A stretch of DNA of 64,000 nt from Selaginella moellendorffii (lineage: Eukaryota; Streptophyta; Lycopodiopsida; Selaginellales; Selaginellaceae), in the NCBI RefSeq assembly GCF_000143415.4, contig NW_003314427.1:62001-126000 (forward strand). The letters are read 5' to 3'. Below the pieces are notes generated by a model. It did no database searches. It was not told the origin of the DNA and saw nothing but the letters and a program-made list of their open reading frames with translations. The position numbers and the translations under genes were made by a program. This document shows positions 12,231 to 24,690 of the stretch, in pieces (position 1 is the first letter of the stretch; each line of letters opens with the position of its first letter).

Positions 12231-13270
12231 TCTAGTCACTACATTTTAGCATATGGGAGCATCTCAGCTGTAGGTTCTTGCATTCTAGAGTCTTGTGCAT
12301 CCCACTAATGGTTTCTTGTTGTGGCACTGAGTATATGGTTCCTTCCCATTTCCTAGAGCTGCAAGTTTGTAAGCATGTGTATGAGGAATGGATTCATGGT
12401 TAAGGCTAAAACATGCACTAACAGTGTTCACTGCCATAGTCGGCTTTCTAGCACTTTAGCTCAAGCACTAAAACTTCCCAAATATCACAAAGGGGATTCC
12501 AATTGTCAGTAGAAGTTGCTAGTGTGTTCTACAATCACTAAGCCAAGAGATATTGGATCCCTGACACCCTGGAGGCTGGTGTTCCAAGTGATACAAGGAA
12601 ACGTTCTTCGTCATGGCCATCCATTCATGAGGTAAGAATCATCCAAAACACTCTTGTATGGATTTTCCCCTGGAGTGTCTAGCATTGGGACTCATGGAGA
12701 AAGCATTTGGTCACTTCTTTGTTTAAAGATGCACTCATATTTTTCTTTATTTTCTTGCTAGCATGCTTGAAATTCATTGTCAACAACAGCAATAACCTTT
12801 CTCATCAACCTGGGCCTCACCTTCGCACTGTAGAACTTGGCAGACCTCAAGCTGAGAACCACCAATGTGCCACTTGCCCTAGGATCACTGGGTTCTTTGG
12901 TATCAGTTATCTTGCGTTCCATGAGCCCTGTGCCCTGTTTGATACTGGAAGCCATCTTTTACTCCTGCCAAAGGAAAAACCAACATCGTTAGAAAGACCA
13001 TGATGAAGTATGCTTTTCACTACAGGAAGGAGGGCAGACACCTTATTCATTTGAGCATTGTATTGTGGTCTCATGTCTTCAGTTGGGTGCTATAAAACTT
13101 TCAAAAACACGTAAAGAAGTTAACATCCAGTGGTATTATGTATAGAATCATTAAAAAAAGGCATTAAGTCTTGGGCATTCACTGCAGCACAAAGATGGTA
13201 AGGTAGTTACTAATGAAGATTAGAGGGACCAAAGTGAAGTGAATAATGCATTCGTCCCATTATATATTAA
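12231..13270. other. No recognised gene
   Basis: About 1 kb between the gypsy remnant and the first gene. Minus-strand 12955-12758 has a 65-codon frame (starting MASSIKQGTG) with a possible splice donor inside, and plus-strand 12707-13003 a 98-codon frame. Neither resembles a family I know. Confidence 0.5.
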
Positions 13271-13279
13271 GACTATATC

Positions 13280-13285
13280 TTTATT
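13280..13285 (-). terminator. Poly(A) signal AATAAA
   Basis: Minus-strand AATAAA about 16-21 bp after the stop codon of the 13301-14487 gene. Confidence 0.5.
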
Positions 13286-13300
13286 AATCATTCTTCATGA

Positions 13301-14487
13301 TCAATAGTATGGAGCAAACATCTCTTCAGCTTTCTGAACAAACTTGTTATTGGAAGTGATGGGTTTGTTCTTAGCGATGTTATGGCTGAAACTAGTTGTG
13401 AGTTTGCAATCACCACACTGGGTATGATCAAACATGCATTCAGCACCGCAAACTGCAGTCTTCCTCGTTTTGGGGGTGAGCTGATCTATGACACTGTCTC
13501 TTGGTTTAAATTTTCGCATGTTGAATTCTACAAGCCAGTCAAGGAAAGTCAATGTAACATCAGGAGGACAAGTCAACAAATAATACCTCCAGAAATGCCA
13601 TTTGTGTTACTTTCATGTGTTACATATCGACGGCAATCAGACCATGCAGAAAGTTTGATACGGTAGACCTGAAATAAAAAGTTCAACAAAAAGGAAAGCC
13701 TTCAAAGCTATTTTACTAACCTTGAAGTAGGGGTGTTCTATATCAGGATATCTGAGCACTCCTATCTCAAGCATCGTTTTTTCATGATATTCATGCTGGT
13801 AGAACAAATTTATAATGTTCTCGATGTTTGTACCCGTATGAGCAACAATTCTACCCATAATGTTGATGTCAATACGTGTGGAGTTGAGGATGTCAGCATC
13901 TGCTATCAGTCCTGTGAACCAACTCTTGACCTGTAGACACGAAGATATGAATACTTATGACATTCAAACATAGAACATTTACCTCATTCATCACAGTCTG
14001 TCTAGGTGATCCATCAGTGTTGAGCCAGTAAGTGTCGTCCTTTGTATATTTAGTACCTCTTGTAGTAGGATCGCCGAACGGTTCAAGCACAGGGTTTTGC
14101 AGGAAGAGTGATTGAACTTTATCCCATGTACGTTGTTCATGTGATAACTTGCCAAGTTGCACATGAACTCCTGCTATCATGATCTTCAGATTGTCATCCA
14201 TGAATTTGACCTCATCCGTGGTGAGTGTCCCATATGCGGGAGCCAATCCAATGTTAAGATAGTCTTGGACATTCGAGTCGACAATGTTGACCTGTCATAT
14301 ATGGCCGTTAGCCAAATGCTAGCTTAAACGAATGCATCACCTTGTTAAAGTCAAAATGCTGGATGATATCGCCAATTGGTCCTAATCCACCAAAGATACT
14401 CACAATTGTAGGGATCAGCTGAAACTGGGCATTTGCGCTCAAGACAAAGCTCGTAACCACAAGAAGAAGTGGAAAGAGCTTACCCAT
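13301..14487 (-). CDS. Secreted protein of unknown family, paralogue of the gene at 15840-16924
   Basis: Five exons: 14341-14487, 13983-14291, 13721-13930, 13587-13668, 13301-13527, joined by 49-59-bp GT-AG introns; 975 bp, 324 aa. The ATG at 14487 is chosen because it starts a hydrophobic signal peptide (MGKLFPLLLVVTSFVLSANA) and sits about 45 bp below a TATA box. The mature protein has blocks shared with its paralogue: GLAPAYG, YHEKTMLEIGVLRYPD, NGISGGEFNMRKFKPR. Exon 1, exon 3 and exon 4 lengths (147, 210, 82 bp) and intron phases are identical in both genes. This copy has a longer C-terminus with four cysteines (CGAECMFDHTQCGDC). I do not recognise the family. It is not the PCC13-62 desiccation family, whose ferritin-like signature is missing. 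A secreted or apoplastic role is inference. Confidence 0.8.
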
Positions 14488-14528
14488 TATGAATGGTGCT
14501 TTTGCCAAATTAAATCAAGCAACTTAAG

Positions 14529-14536
14529 TATTTATA
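14529..14536 (-). promoter_or_regulatory. TATA box (TATAAATA)
   Basis: Minus-strand TATAAATA about 42 bp upstream of the ATG at 14487. It implies a very short 5' UTR and supports that start. Confidence 0.6.
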
Positions 14537-14835
14537 GGGCAAGGATGCCTTAGTGGTAGTACTATTAGTAGTGACTGTCTAACTCAAATTGTTCAAATTC
14601 TCCAATAACTTGAATGGACAAAATAATTATTCCCAACACAGAGCTACAGTAATGGTATAACTTTAATGGACAAAATAGTTATTCCCAACATAGAGGTACA
14701 GTAACAGTGTGAAAACGAACTTAAATTCACAATCTTGTGAAAATGAATTTAACAAAGAAAAAATATTCTAGCAAAATTAGGAAGATCAATTGTCTTATTT
14801 ATTTATGCGCCTCATAAATTTTTTTATTTATTAGC

Positions 14836-15129
14836 CTATGCTAAGAAGTAAAGATTGTACAAATTCACTGCTTTTACAGTTTTGAGAATCAGTTTACTTG
14901 ACAAAGATTTTTGTTGTTTTGAGGTGGAAACCAGGTAGTCTCTACACTTGATCTTCCTCACCTCATCCTTCCAAGCCATCATTGCTTGCTCCCTTGAAGC
15001 TGTGGTTTCTTGCTCAATTTCCTCCAATTCCAAAGCAAAGTTGTTTTCTTTATTGCCCACTGGTTTGATTTGCTCCTCCAGCTCCATGGCAAAACCAAGA
15101 AATGAAAATAGGGGTAAAATAACACCCAT
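14836..15129 (-). repeat. Retroelement gag fragment, copy A
   Basis: A 97-codon minus-strand frame reads MELEEQIKPVG ... LELEEIEQETTASREQAMM. The same segment occurs at about 40880-41060 (minus) and 55768-55910 (plus). It is a dispersed piece of a gypsy-type element, because the 41-kb copy is followed by integrase. Here it lies between the divergent paralogue pair. Confidence 0.65.
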
Positions 15130-15204
15130 TTATTACCCTTAATCAAAACTAAATGAAATCGTTATTATAAGAGTATAGCTAAGACTATAATTCACTCTTG
15201 AGAA

Positions 15205-15310
15205 ATTTGATGCCAATAATCACTCCTGGAAGTAAGGAGATTTGCTTGCTAATCAAACGGTGGTCCTTTGGCAACTTGAGCATCGAGAACTAGAGCTTCC
15301 TAAACAAATG
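15205..15310 (-). pseudogene. Neutral ceramidase last-exon fragment A
   Basis: About 100 bp on the minus strand aligns closely with the ceramidase gene at about 42095-42195: shared stretches include CTAGTTCTCGA, CAAGTTGCCAAAGGACCA and AAGCAAATCTCCTTACT. A stop interrupts the frame. Only this piece is present. Downstream on the same strand follows gag copy A, the same order as at the intact ceramidase locus. Confidence 0.75.
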
Positions 15311-15608
15311 TTTTGTATTTGTTCAGAGGTGTATCCAAAGTTACAGAGTCCAGAGATTGTATGTCATAGACAGATCCTGAATCAACAGCGTTTTCCGGCT
15401 TAATCACACCTGGACTCCACTCCCTACTAGCCAATATGTCCACTTCCTTACAGAATATGCTCCAGAGGACCTTGTACATTGCGATTTTTGCACCGGGTAA
15501 GCTGCAAATTTTACAGGCACTCACTTCAAAAGAAAGAAAAAGGTCCAGCTGAACCGGCATTTCCTGCGACTTTGTAAAAATGCTAAAACGAGTGCATTGT
15601 GAGAGCAT
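15300..15608 (-). other. Open frame of unknown nature beside the ceramidase fragment
   Basis: 102 codons, lysine- and cysteine-containing, with no recognised motif. It abuts ceramidase fragment A. It may be part of the same decayed duplication or simply chance. Confidence 0.2.
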
Positions 15609-15786
15609 TTTATTTCTTCTGGTGATTGTTCATAATTTTATTGTTCTTCAGATTCTCGAACTTTGATCTGATGTTTCCATTCCTTGTGCTGCTGTTGATT
15701 TGGTTATCGTTTAAAATTCCGCACTTCGAAAGTGTTAATATGCTCGCAAGTGGCGGTACCTATTGAAGGATATCCTTCGCAAATTG

Positions 15787-15792
15787 CACGTG
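15787..15792 (+). promoter_or_regulatory. G-box core CACGTG upstream of the plus-strand paralogue
   Basis: CACGTG 48 bp before the ATG at 15840, followed by TATTTAA at about 15795-15801, which could serve as a weak TATA box. G-boxes bind plant bZIP or bHLH factors; use here is inferred. Confidence 0.35.
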
Positions 15793-15839
15793 TGTATTTA
15801 ACTGATGCAAGTTTGTTGAGAATGAGTGTGGTTTGCAAA

Positions 15840-16924
15840 ATGAAGGCAGTTGCAATGTCGCCGTTGTTGATTTTGCTTACTGCTATCCTCTCTGTGAATG
15901 GGCAAGCGACTGCTCCGACCATCAAAAGTATCTTTGGGTCCTTCGATCAAATTGGAGATATTGTGTCGAAGTTCAATTTCTCCCAGGTATGTAGACTTTG
16001 TCGTTCAGATACAAGTCTTTTACTGAAGTTACCCTTTGCAGACCGATTCTTCTGGTCAAGACTCCCTATACGTTGCCTTAGCTCCAGCTTTTGGCGATCT
16101 GAATGCAGAAACCATCAAGACTCTGGACACCAATTTCTTGATTGCAATTGCTGGAACAAACAGGGTGATTTCGAAGTTGGATGGCACAGCACGTACGTGG
16201 AGCAAAGTAGAGTCGGTCATGTCGCAGAATCCGTTCCTTGAGGCAGTAGATGCAGGAATCAGAAGGTCGGACAAGTATATACGAGACGACACAAACTACT
16301 TCCAGTTTGATAAATCTCTGCGACCTGAAGTTTTCCAGGAGGTAAAGCACAGTTCAATCCTCGTCTCATGTGAATTGTATTATAATTGTTCTTCCCTTTG
16401 AACAGCTGAAGACATGGTTTTTTGAGAAACTTATCCAGGACAATGACGTCCTTGCCTCTACCAGGATTCAATCTGATGCTCTCCCTCAGATTGTGGCATA
16501 TACAGGCTCTGTTGTTCCGCAGTTCTTAACAATCTACAAGCACAAGTATCATGAGAAGACCCTACTTGATATTGGAGTGCTGAGATATCCAGACTCTATA
16601 AATGAGCTCTTTAAGGTTAGCATGAAACTTGACACAACATTGCCATTAACGTTTTTTTTATTTCATTTTTTTATATAGTTGTACCATCTGCAGCTGACTG
16701 TTTGGGCTGATAGTACGCTCGTCTTGGGCCTGGAGAAGGCAACTAATGGCATTACTGGAGGTAACCATGTAATTTATTCATTCTGTCTCCCTCTATTGAG
16801 TTGTTTATGTTGCACAGAGTTTTACTACCGTGAGTTTAAACCGAGAACAAGCGTCATATCTGGGATGAAGAAGGAAATTCAGGTAAAGGCTGCTAATGAA
16901 GCCAAATCCATGTTCACAAATTGA
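15840..16924 (+). CDS. Secreted protein of unknown family, paralogue of the gene at 13301-14487
   Basis: Five exons: 15840-15986, 16042-16341, 16406-16615, 16679-16760, 16818-16924; 846 bp, 281 aa; introns 55-64 bp, GT-AG. The start gives a signal peptide (LLILLTAILSVNGQ), and exon 1 is exactly as long as in the paralogue (147 bp); an in-frame ATG 15 bp later is the alternative. Conserved blocks: ALAPAFGDLN, YHEKTLLDIGVLRYPD, GITGGEFYYREFKPR. The C-terminus is about 40 residues shorter than in the paralogue and lacks its four cysteines. The two genes diverge (head to head, 1.35 kb apart), as in an inverted duplication. Family and function are unknown. I am confident it is a real gene because the exon structure is conserved between two diverged copies. 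Confidence 0.85.
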
Positions 16925-16972
16925 AAAACTCTGTACTGATAATCAAAATATGCATAAACTCTTAACGAAGCA

Positions 16973-16978
16973 AATAAA
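16973..16978 (+). terminator. Poly(A) signal AATAAA
   Basis: AATAAA about 50 bp past the stop codon of the 15840-16924 gene. Confidence 0.5.
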
Positions 16979-17371
16979 AGTTACTATATAAGTTCTGAGA
17001 AACTTTATCAGTATTAACTTCACATTTTATTGCATTATGCTTGTTTAAATTTCTTTAATAAATATAAAGACTCTAACAAGCTTACCTTTTATTAAGAATT
17101 AGTTTAATGCCTAAGAAATAAAAGCTTTATGTGTAAACGCTCTGCCCTAATTATTAAAACTAAATTAATGCCTCGATAATTAATGCTTTTTTAGAATATA
17201 CTGGATAGTACTTTCGTTTGAAAGACAATGCAAACAGGAACAGGAAAACCAATCAAAGCTACAAAGACATTAAGAGAATCATTCTATGAAAGAAGCACTA
17301 CCTCAAGCAGTGCTACTCTTCCAGAACTAAAACCTGACAACAAACATGAAAAACCGATCAAAGATCTCGAA

Positions 17372-17473
17372 AGCCAAAGAACCAAATCAGGAAAAAAGAA
17401 AGAACAGCCCTTACGATCAGAAGTGGTGCTACCTTCCCAAGAGAGACATCATCCTCTCCATACCATTGATCCC
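17372..17473. repeat. Dispersed 100-bp repeat, copy 1
   Basis: From CCAAAGAACCAAATCAGG to TTGATCCCAAC it is nearly identical to 62560-62665, including the run GTGCTACCTTCCCAAGAGAG. On the minus strand both copies read GINGMERMMSLLGR followed by a possible splice donor, or WDQWNGEDDVSLGKVAPLL in another frame. The source gene is not in the window. Confidence 0.6.
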
Positions 17474-18149
17474 AACCCTGGGATGGCCACCTAGAATAAA
17501 TCTTTGGATATGGCTGTGTTCAAAACAATTCATAAAACCCCAAGTATATCCAAAAAATAAATCAATTTTAACCTTTATATATCTACCTTTGGTATCAAAA
17601 TTAACAGATTGTAAGGCAATCTTTAAGACTCTCTGCTGAGGATCGTTATAGACTCCCACACCCATGTTCGCATTGTTATAGAGGCCTACATGACAACTTT
17701 TGACAAGTGAACCCTATGAGATGAGCATTTCCATCTTGATTTTATTTCGACTCACCTGCAACTTAAACGATCAGCCAATGCATCTAAAGAGAGAAGGAAA
17801 AGCTTTTACCATGAAGTATTTGATACACCAGATCTTTTCCTTCACATGGCTCTTGAAGCTTACACACAGCTACTCCAAGTCTGTAGTCCTCTCCACATCT
17901 TTAGGCTCTGACTCTCAATTATTAAACTGTTCCTGCAACTCTGCTTTGCTTCGCAATGTGTATCACTCCATCACTCACTGGGTTCATGGGTTCGTTTGGA
18001 TGGTTTCTCTAATCAAACAGTTCTTGTTGGATGCATTAGGCATTTTCTTGGACAATCTCAATCTTTTGTCTGCAGGTTGAAGGTTTGTTTGTTTTTTTTT
18101 TGAGGGGCGGGAGTCTTTGCTAAAGGGGCTGGAGAAAGAGCAAAGTAAA

Positions 18150-18457
<308 letters not shown>

Positions 18458-18582
18458 TTGTTAGTTAGTTAGTTTTAGCTAAGCAAACAAATGTTGTAAC
18501 TTTGTCATTTCTACTTGTTTTTTCTGCATCACAAGCTAGCAAATCCACAATTGATACAAAACAATGTAAAACAAAAAGAAGT

Positions 18583-19004
18583 TGATGAAGAGGTAAATAT
18601 TTTAATTTTTGCATCATCCTAAAAAGAGCAAAAGAAGAAAGTTTAAGCAAAATAGAGTTATGTTTAAGTTTAGGCATATAAAGAAAAAAGACTTGACCTA
18701 GGCAACACTCATCATAGAGAAGTGAGAAGCAGTTAAAAATGGCTAGAGAATCATTAAATATATAAATAGTTATACATTAACTATCTTTTTTCCCACTTAT
18801 GACTATTTATGCAAAATAGAGTTGAAAGAGTAACATATATTTATCTTTTTTCACACTTTTGGGTTTGAGACTGAGTACTCTTCTATTCTCTTCTCAATTT
18901 TATTTTATTTTTTATAATTTTTTTACATTCTTGTCTTTGTTTGTTTATCACTATTTTGCAGCCAAGGGCAAGAACGCAAGTATAGGTAGAAAAAACTTTA
19001 CTCG
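18583..19004 (+). repeat. 5' LTR of the long gypsy element
   Basis: Aligned with 34828-35298; end set by that alignment. No clear primer-binding site is seen after it. Confidence 0.55.
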
Positions 19005-20374
19005 CTTTTGATAATTATAATGGGATAACTTATTACTCTTTTTCAAATATACTTAGCACTAGGAATCACAAGTAGATTTTTTCAGTGATTGCAAAAGCCT
19101 TAAGCTTAACCAACACTGAATGAAAAAACTCTTTTTGAAATTATAATGGTTTAGTGCCTAAACAATGCAAAAAAGATAATTCTACAACTATCATATAAGC
19201 CATAGAGCATAGGATAAGTTTAAAATTAACATACATTGTTAAGAAACTCAAGTTTAAATTGTTTTGCTAGCAATTTCTTGAGAAAAATCCAAAAGAAGAA
19301 AGAATGGTGGAAAACACAATTAACTATTCTATAATTCTTTCCTTCTCAGCAAGTTCTCATTTGGGTTTTTAGAGGATATATTTTTTAGTAGTGTGCCATA
19401 ATTTTTTAGGCATATATAAGTAGGAAAATTAGGCATTTGTAACTCTTATCTTCGACTCCTATAATACACTCTATTTCTCTCCCCTTAAGCTAACTAAAAA
19501 AAGGAAAATTACTTGATGAAAGAGCCTTTAGTGACTATTTTATCCCCATTTATCCCTAAGGTTCCAAAGATCCATGGTGATAATTATCCAAATCTCATCT
19601 TATGATCACATGCGTTACAACTCCAGCTTAAAAAAAGTTAGAGTCAGCCTTAGTGAAGAACAAATTGAGGAATTATTCACTCAAATCTTAGGAGGTTTTA
19701 ACAAAGGTAGATTCACAATTAAAACATTGTGCTGTCTCAAAGCTTTGATTCAAGATCTTTAGTTTGGAGTACTATTTAGACATGGTTTAAGAGTAGATTT
19801 ATCCCGAGTTTAAGTCTCTTAAAGAGCTTATGAAACTCGAATAAGACTCATAAGTTGAAAATTTGAAAATGGTTAACACAAACCGCTCTAATTGTTTAAA
19901 TTGTTCTACACCTAGTACACTTAAGTGAATTAATCAAAGCTCATCTTTTATATATAAAGAACTTACAAACACTGCTAAGTGTGAAAGGTGTCACTCTTCT
20001 ATAAATTTTGAGAGCACTCACATCACATCTAGCCCTATATGGAGAAATCAAGGGCAATCACGTGCAATGTGCCTTATATCCCCTTAAATGAGGCATAAAC
20101 AAAGAGTAAATATACAAATGAATATGCATGAAAATTTACCTTTCAAACAAATTGAGTGACAATCAATTGTTAAGGGAAATACTTACCACTTTAAGTATGA
20201 AACACCCTTTATAAGACATGAACCACCTGTTGTGAGATGTAATCCACAGGTGTATGTACCTTCTCATAAAAGAGAAATTCCATTTAGTGAATATTTTTCA
20301 CATAAGCAAAATTATACAATTACTTCAGTAAGAGTTATAGTTCAATTTCCACCTAAGTTTAGAATACACAGATC

Positions 20375-22136
20375 TGTAAGCGACTAAATTTTCCATTCTA
20401 CTTTAGTCACTTAACCACACCTCCGACCACTTGGAGGAGTCTCATTCACAACCTCCATCAGTCCAATTCAGGACTTGGGACTTGTTAGCCCCAAGAATGG
20501 CATCCATGCCACTCAACACTTGCACCTGGTCCAAGTGCTCCACGTGTCCGGTCTCAAGACCGACACCCAAAGGTACCACTGACATCTCGGCCCGTTACGC
20601 TAAGGCCATGCCCATTCACCTTTGCTGCACTAGTGGTCCAATACCACTTGCATCACAATCCCGTCTCTCCACGACTGGGCCATCTGTCCACAAGTGGTCA
20701 TCCTAGATCCACTCCTTAGCATCCTTAGGATGCCCACAGACCTGGGGAATCGCCTTCCCCAAAGTCCCTTTTGTCAGTTCCTACCAAGTCCCTTTCTGCC
20801 CCTGGCCGTGCTTGCCAACACTGTCACTGGATCGAGGCCCACAGGCCCGACCACTAAGTCCCATGGTCCTCTGGGACTTCCTCACCACACGACTATGTCC
20901 TTGGTCACTACCCCAGAGGATTGCTCCTCTTCCTTTCCACAGTCTAGGCCTTTGGGACAACATTTCGGAACACCGTGGCCTTACGCGAGCCACCTGGGTA
21001 CTCCCCCCGCCTTTCGCCTTTAGGTGCTCTAGCCATGGGCTTAGAGCGAGGTTCCGTTGAGCCATGCCTGGTATCCAAGTAGGTAGTGCCACCCACACTT
21101 GGACTGAGAGCATCGGCCAGTCGATCTCCCGGGGGAACTAGAGCTGGCTCTTGAACAGTTCACCAAGCTACCCCACTTGTCAGTCCATATTCACTCTAGT
21201 CTTGGACTTCCCAGTGGTCAGTTCATCACCCAACACTGGGTCTGGCCTTCCTGGGCCAAACTGGCCTTTCCTGGCCAAACTGGCTCCACTGCAGTCCTCC
21301 CCCTACTATACTTTTGGAGCTCACCAAACCCCCCAGGGTCTGGGAGACGAACGCTTTGGGCTTTCACCCTCTCAGACTCGAACTCGGACTCGGACTCGGA
21401 CTCGGGCTCGGGCTCGGTCTCAGCCTTGGCCTCGGTCTCGGTCTCAGTCTCGGTCCCGGTCCCGGTCTCGGTCTCGGTCTCGGTCCCGGTCTCGGTCTCG
21501 ACCTCGGACTCCATCTTGGGTCCTTCTCGGACTCCATCTCGGACTCCGTCTCGGTCCATCTCAGACTCCATCTCGGACTCCGTCTCGGTCCATCTCGGAC
21601 TCCATCTCGGGTCCATCTCGGACTCCGTCTCGGTCCACCTCGGACTCCATCTCGGACTCCATCTCGGACTCCATCTCGGGTCCATCTCGGACTCCATCTC
21701 GGACTCCATCTCGGGTCCATCTCGGACTCCGTCTCGGTCCACCTCGGACTCCATTTCGGGTCCATCTCGGACTCCATATCGGACTCCATCTCGGACTCCA
21801 CTTCAGGTCCATCTCGGACTCCATATCGGACTCCATCTCGGACTCTACTTCGGACTCCATATCGGACTCCAACTAAGGTCTACCTCGGACTCCATCTCGG
21901 ACACTTCCACGTGTCATGTGTTGGTCCTTTTTGGGTCCCTTTTTGGAGCCTTGCTTATTGCTCGCTTCGTGCTCGCTCTTTGAGCACTTTGTTGGGAGTT
22001 CCACTCCTACTCTCGACCTTCCAAGTCAGAGCTTTTAGTCCAAACGTGTTACACTCGTTTGGGCTTTCGCTTTGGCCACTACCACATGGCACCCTTTTCG
22101 GCTCCACTTTGGGGCCTAGGGATTTTGTGTCTCACA
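20375..22136 (-). repeat. Solo LTR of the LARD-like family, with target duplication
   Basis: Starts TGTAAGCGACTAAA and ends GTGTCTCACA, flanked by AGATC on both sides (20370-20374 and 22137-22141). It is 1762 bp, the longest family LTR here. It holds the largest tandem array (21365-21905). The strand is given to match the complete element. Solo LTRs arise by recombination between the two LTRs of a full insertion. Confidence 0.85.
21365..21905. repeat. Tandem array in the solo LTR
   Basis: First CTCGGN hexamers (about 21365-21505), then about 33 units of TCCATCTCGGAC or TCCATCTCGGG-like sequence. The purest of the four arrays. Confidence 0.9.
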
Positions 22137-22141
22137 AGATC

Positions 22142-24690
22142 ATCCTGTGTGTTAATCGAGCTTTTGTTAAATGAAGTAGTTGAGAGGCTTCATGTCATAA
22201 ATGCAGAACAGAGAGTTGTAGAGCTTGCTACTAGGTGTAGGCATTAACCTTGGAGACATTGCTATTATCACTTTGATCTTTAAAAACTTTGAATAAAATT
22301 AAAGATATTAGAAAAGGGTTTTGTCTTAAAAGGTGAAATAGCCTTAGACACTCCTAAAAATTCTAAAATATATTGCAAAACTAAAGCATTTATTATACAA
22401 GCTTAAGTAAAGTCTTGTATTGACCATAACTACCCATTAGCGAAGAGGCTAGTGAAAAATTTACCTTAAAAAATAAATTTTATCTAGATCTGAAGTAAAG
22501 TTTTCCACAAATTACCTATCACCTATTTGAAACACTACCTAATGTCATTCCATAAGTAAATTAATCTAGAATAAGCTATCATGTGCTAAATAATTTAACC
22601 TTTATATTAATTCCACAAGATAATTTTATGGATTGGTTTCCATACCCTGTTCAAATTAGTCCTTAGTATTGATCCATTTAAAAGAGGTTTACCTAAAATT
22701 TGTCAAGAGTAATAGGCCACTCTTTCTAATTTCATAGTTATAAGAGCAAGGTTAGATATAATTTAAAAGGTAAGACCCACTATGAAGCAGATAAGCTATT
22801 CCAGAATTGATTGTCACATATCAAAGACCTTGTATTAAATTAATCTTAACCATACTAAGTATGGGCAGAAAGGGAAAGTCCTTTTATGCACCTAAGTGGA
22901 GAGATTAAATATTGATGACCCTCTATAGTCTTGATAAAAGTTGAATGGGGGAATTGGGGTAGATAAAATAAAAATGTTTACTAGCAATCCACTACACCTA
23001 TCAAAAGATACATTTTGCTTATAGACCTAGACGAAAGTTGGTTGATCCTCACTCTATGTGACTAAGCAAAAATATAAGAAAGCAAAAACTAAATTATCTT
23101 GTGTGCCTAATTAGGTCAGCAAATGATAGATTTAACAAAACTGCTTAAACAACTTGATGAATTACTGAGCAAAATACTTGACAATATTCTGCTTAAGGTA
23201 TACAGAAGTCTAACTTTTAATACCTTTACTATTGTCAAGGAAGATGTGATAATACACCTAGATTACTTTGTAAGTACACAATGTAAGCAAGATTTATATA
23301 TGTGGAGTTACTTATACAAAAAGAAAATAGTACTAAAATTTTTCCTAGACAAAGAGATAGTCTATCTGTTCAAGCTAGATGCAAATCCTAAATATTATAA
23401 TCTACAAAGGATTTATAAAATTCTGCCTACTAGATAATTGCTAATATTTTATGCAATCTTAGGCAAAAAAACTATTGTGGAAACTTTAACAGTTCATAAA
23501 AAAGCTTGGATACCCATAAGTAGAAATACACTTGTTGATAATTTGGCTAATAGACGTTGAATCAATTCCAAGTCTGGATTGATATGCAATAAAATTTTGT
23601 GGAGTAAAAATCTCTTAAGGTGGACCACACTTGAGTAAGATAAATATGCTATGAAAAATAATGTTTGTTGCTCGAGAAATTTTTAGGACTTTCATATAAG
23701 AAATATCCTAGATATTTGGCCTCTAGAGGAAAGCCATTCCTATTACGCAATTGATTGGGAAGCTAGGTGTTTGCTCTTAAGAGTGACTGATAACCAAATT
23801 TACAAGGGGAATATATTGCATACTAAAACTTTGTACCACTCACTTTACAAATGAGGCATAATAACTAGGCTTGTTATAGTAGCAACGTTAATAGACCTTG
23901 AAATATATAAGCATAAACCAACAAATGATCTTACTTATAAAGCTTTAGAAGGCATGCTCCCTATACATAAAATTGTTACTATCTATACCAAACAAAGTGA
24001 TAGATATATAATATTTCCCTCACAATTTAACGACTGAAAGGTAGTTTGAAAATAAGTATTTATAAAATCTAGAATGAGATTACAAAGCACTTACTCGTGA
24101 TATTTACAATCTTAACTTCCCTTTAGAATAGACTAAATTATTGTTCAACTAAGCTAGAGAAAAGCTTAAAAGAGAGCGAGCTGAAAGCATATTGAGTACA
24201 TCTCAATGAAGAAGAGATAAAAAATCTTAATACAACTTTGACAGTCATCTAGAATACATAAATCCATATGTTACTCTTCTTTGGAAGCATCAGCATATAG
24301 AAAATGCCTCTGCTTCAGTTGAGAGTAATGGAATACAAAACAACTGAAGTGATTTTCCATAAAAGGAAGAAGAGCTATTTGTAGCCTTTACCTTTTAATA
24401 GTGATCCAAGTTCCTTTATGAACCAAACACCTATTTTGCTTATACTAGTTGCAAATCAGAGCATTTGTTGTCAAATTGCAATAAGCACAATATCAATTGC
24501 AAAAACGGCAATAAACACCATCATTACATATCCATCTTTTTCTAGAATTAAAAAAGAGAACTCACAACTGCATATTAAACAATACACAGATTCAATCAAA
24601 TTTAATCACGCAAATGGGTAGGAAATGAATCTTTTCCCCTATACACTAAAAAACAAAGCCAAAAATTAATATTATTGCAATGATGTCTAA
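22142..24690 (+). other. Pre-gag region of the long gypsy element
   Basis: AT-rich. It contains an open frame of 104 codons at 23123-23437 (starting MIDLTKLLKQLDELL, Lys-rich, unknown) and a stretch at about 23640-24060 that is conserved in the minus-strand copy at about 11680-12010 and reads DIWPLEESHSYYAIDWEARC in one frame. Possibly an extra ORF before gag. Confidence 0.4.

Noticed and set aside
13301-16924. Desiccation-related PCC13-62 identity for the paralogue pair
   Set aside because: The ferritin-like signature of that family is not present; similarity is limited to being secreted and of similar size.
21177-22174. Long overlapping ORFs (up to 286 codons) on both strands in the solo LTR
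   Set aside because: They only follow the tandem array; every frame reads a short peptide repeat (SISD, TPSR, HLGL and so on). The same happens at 3277-3851, 8692-9300 and 31643-32280.
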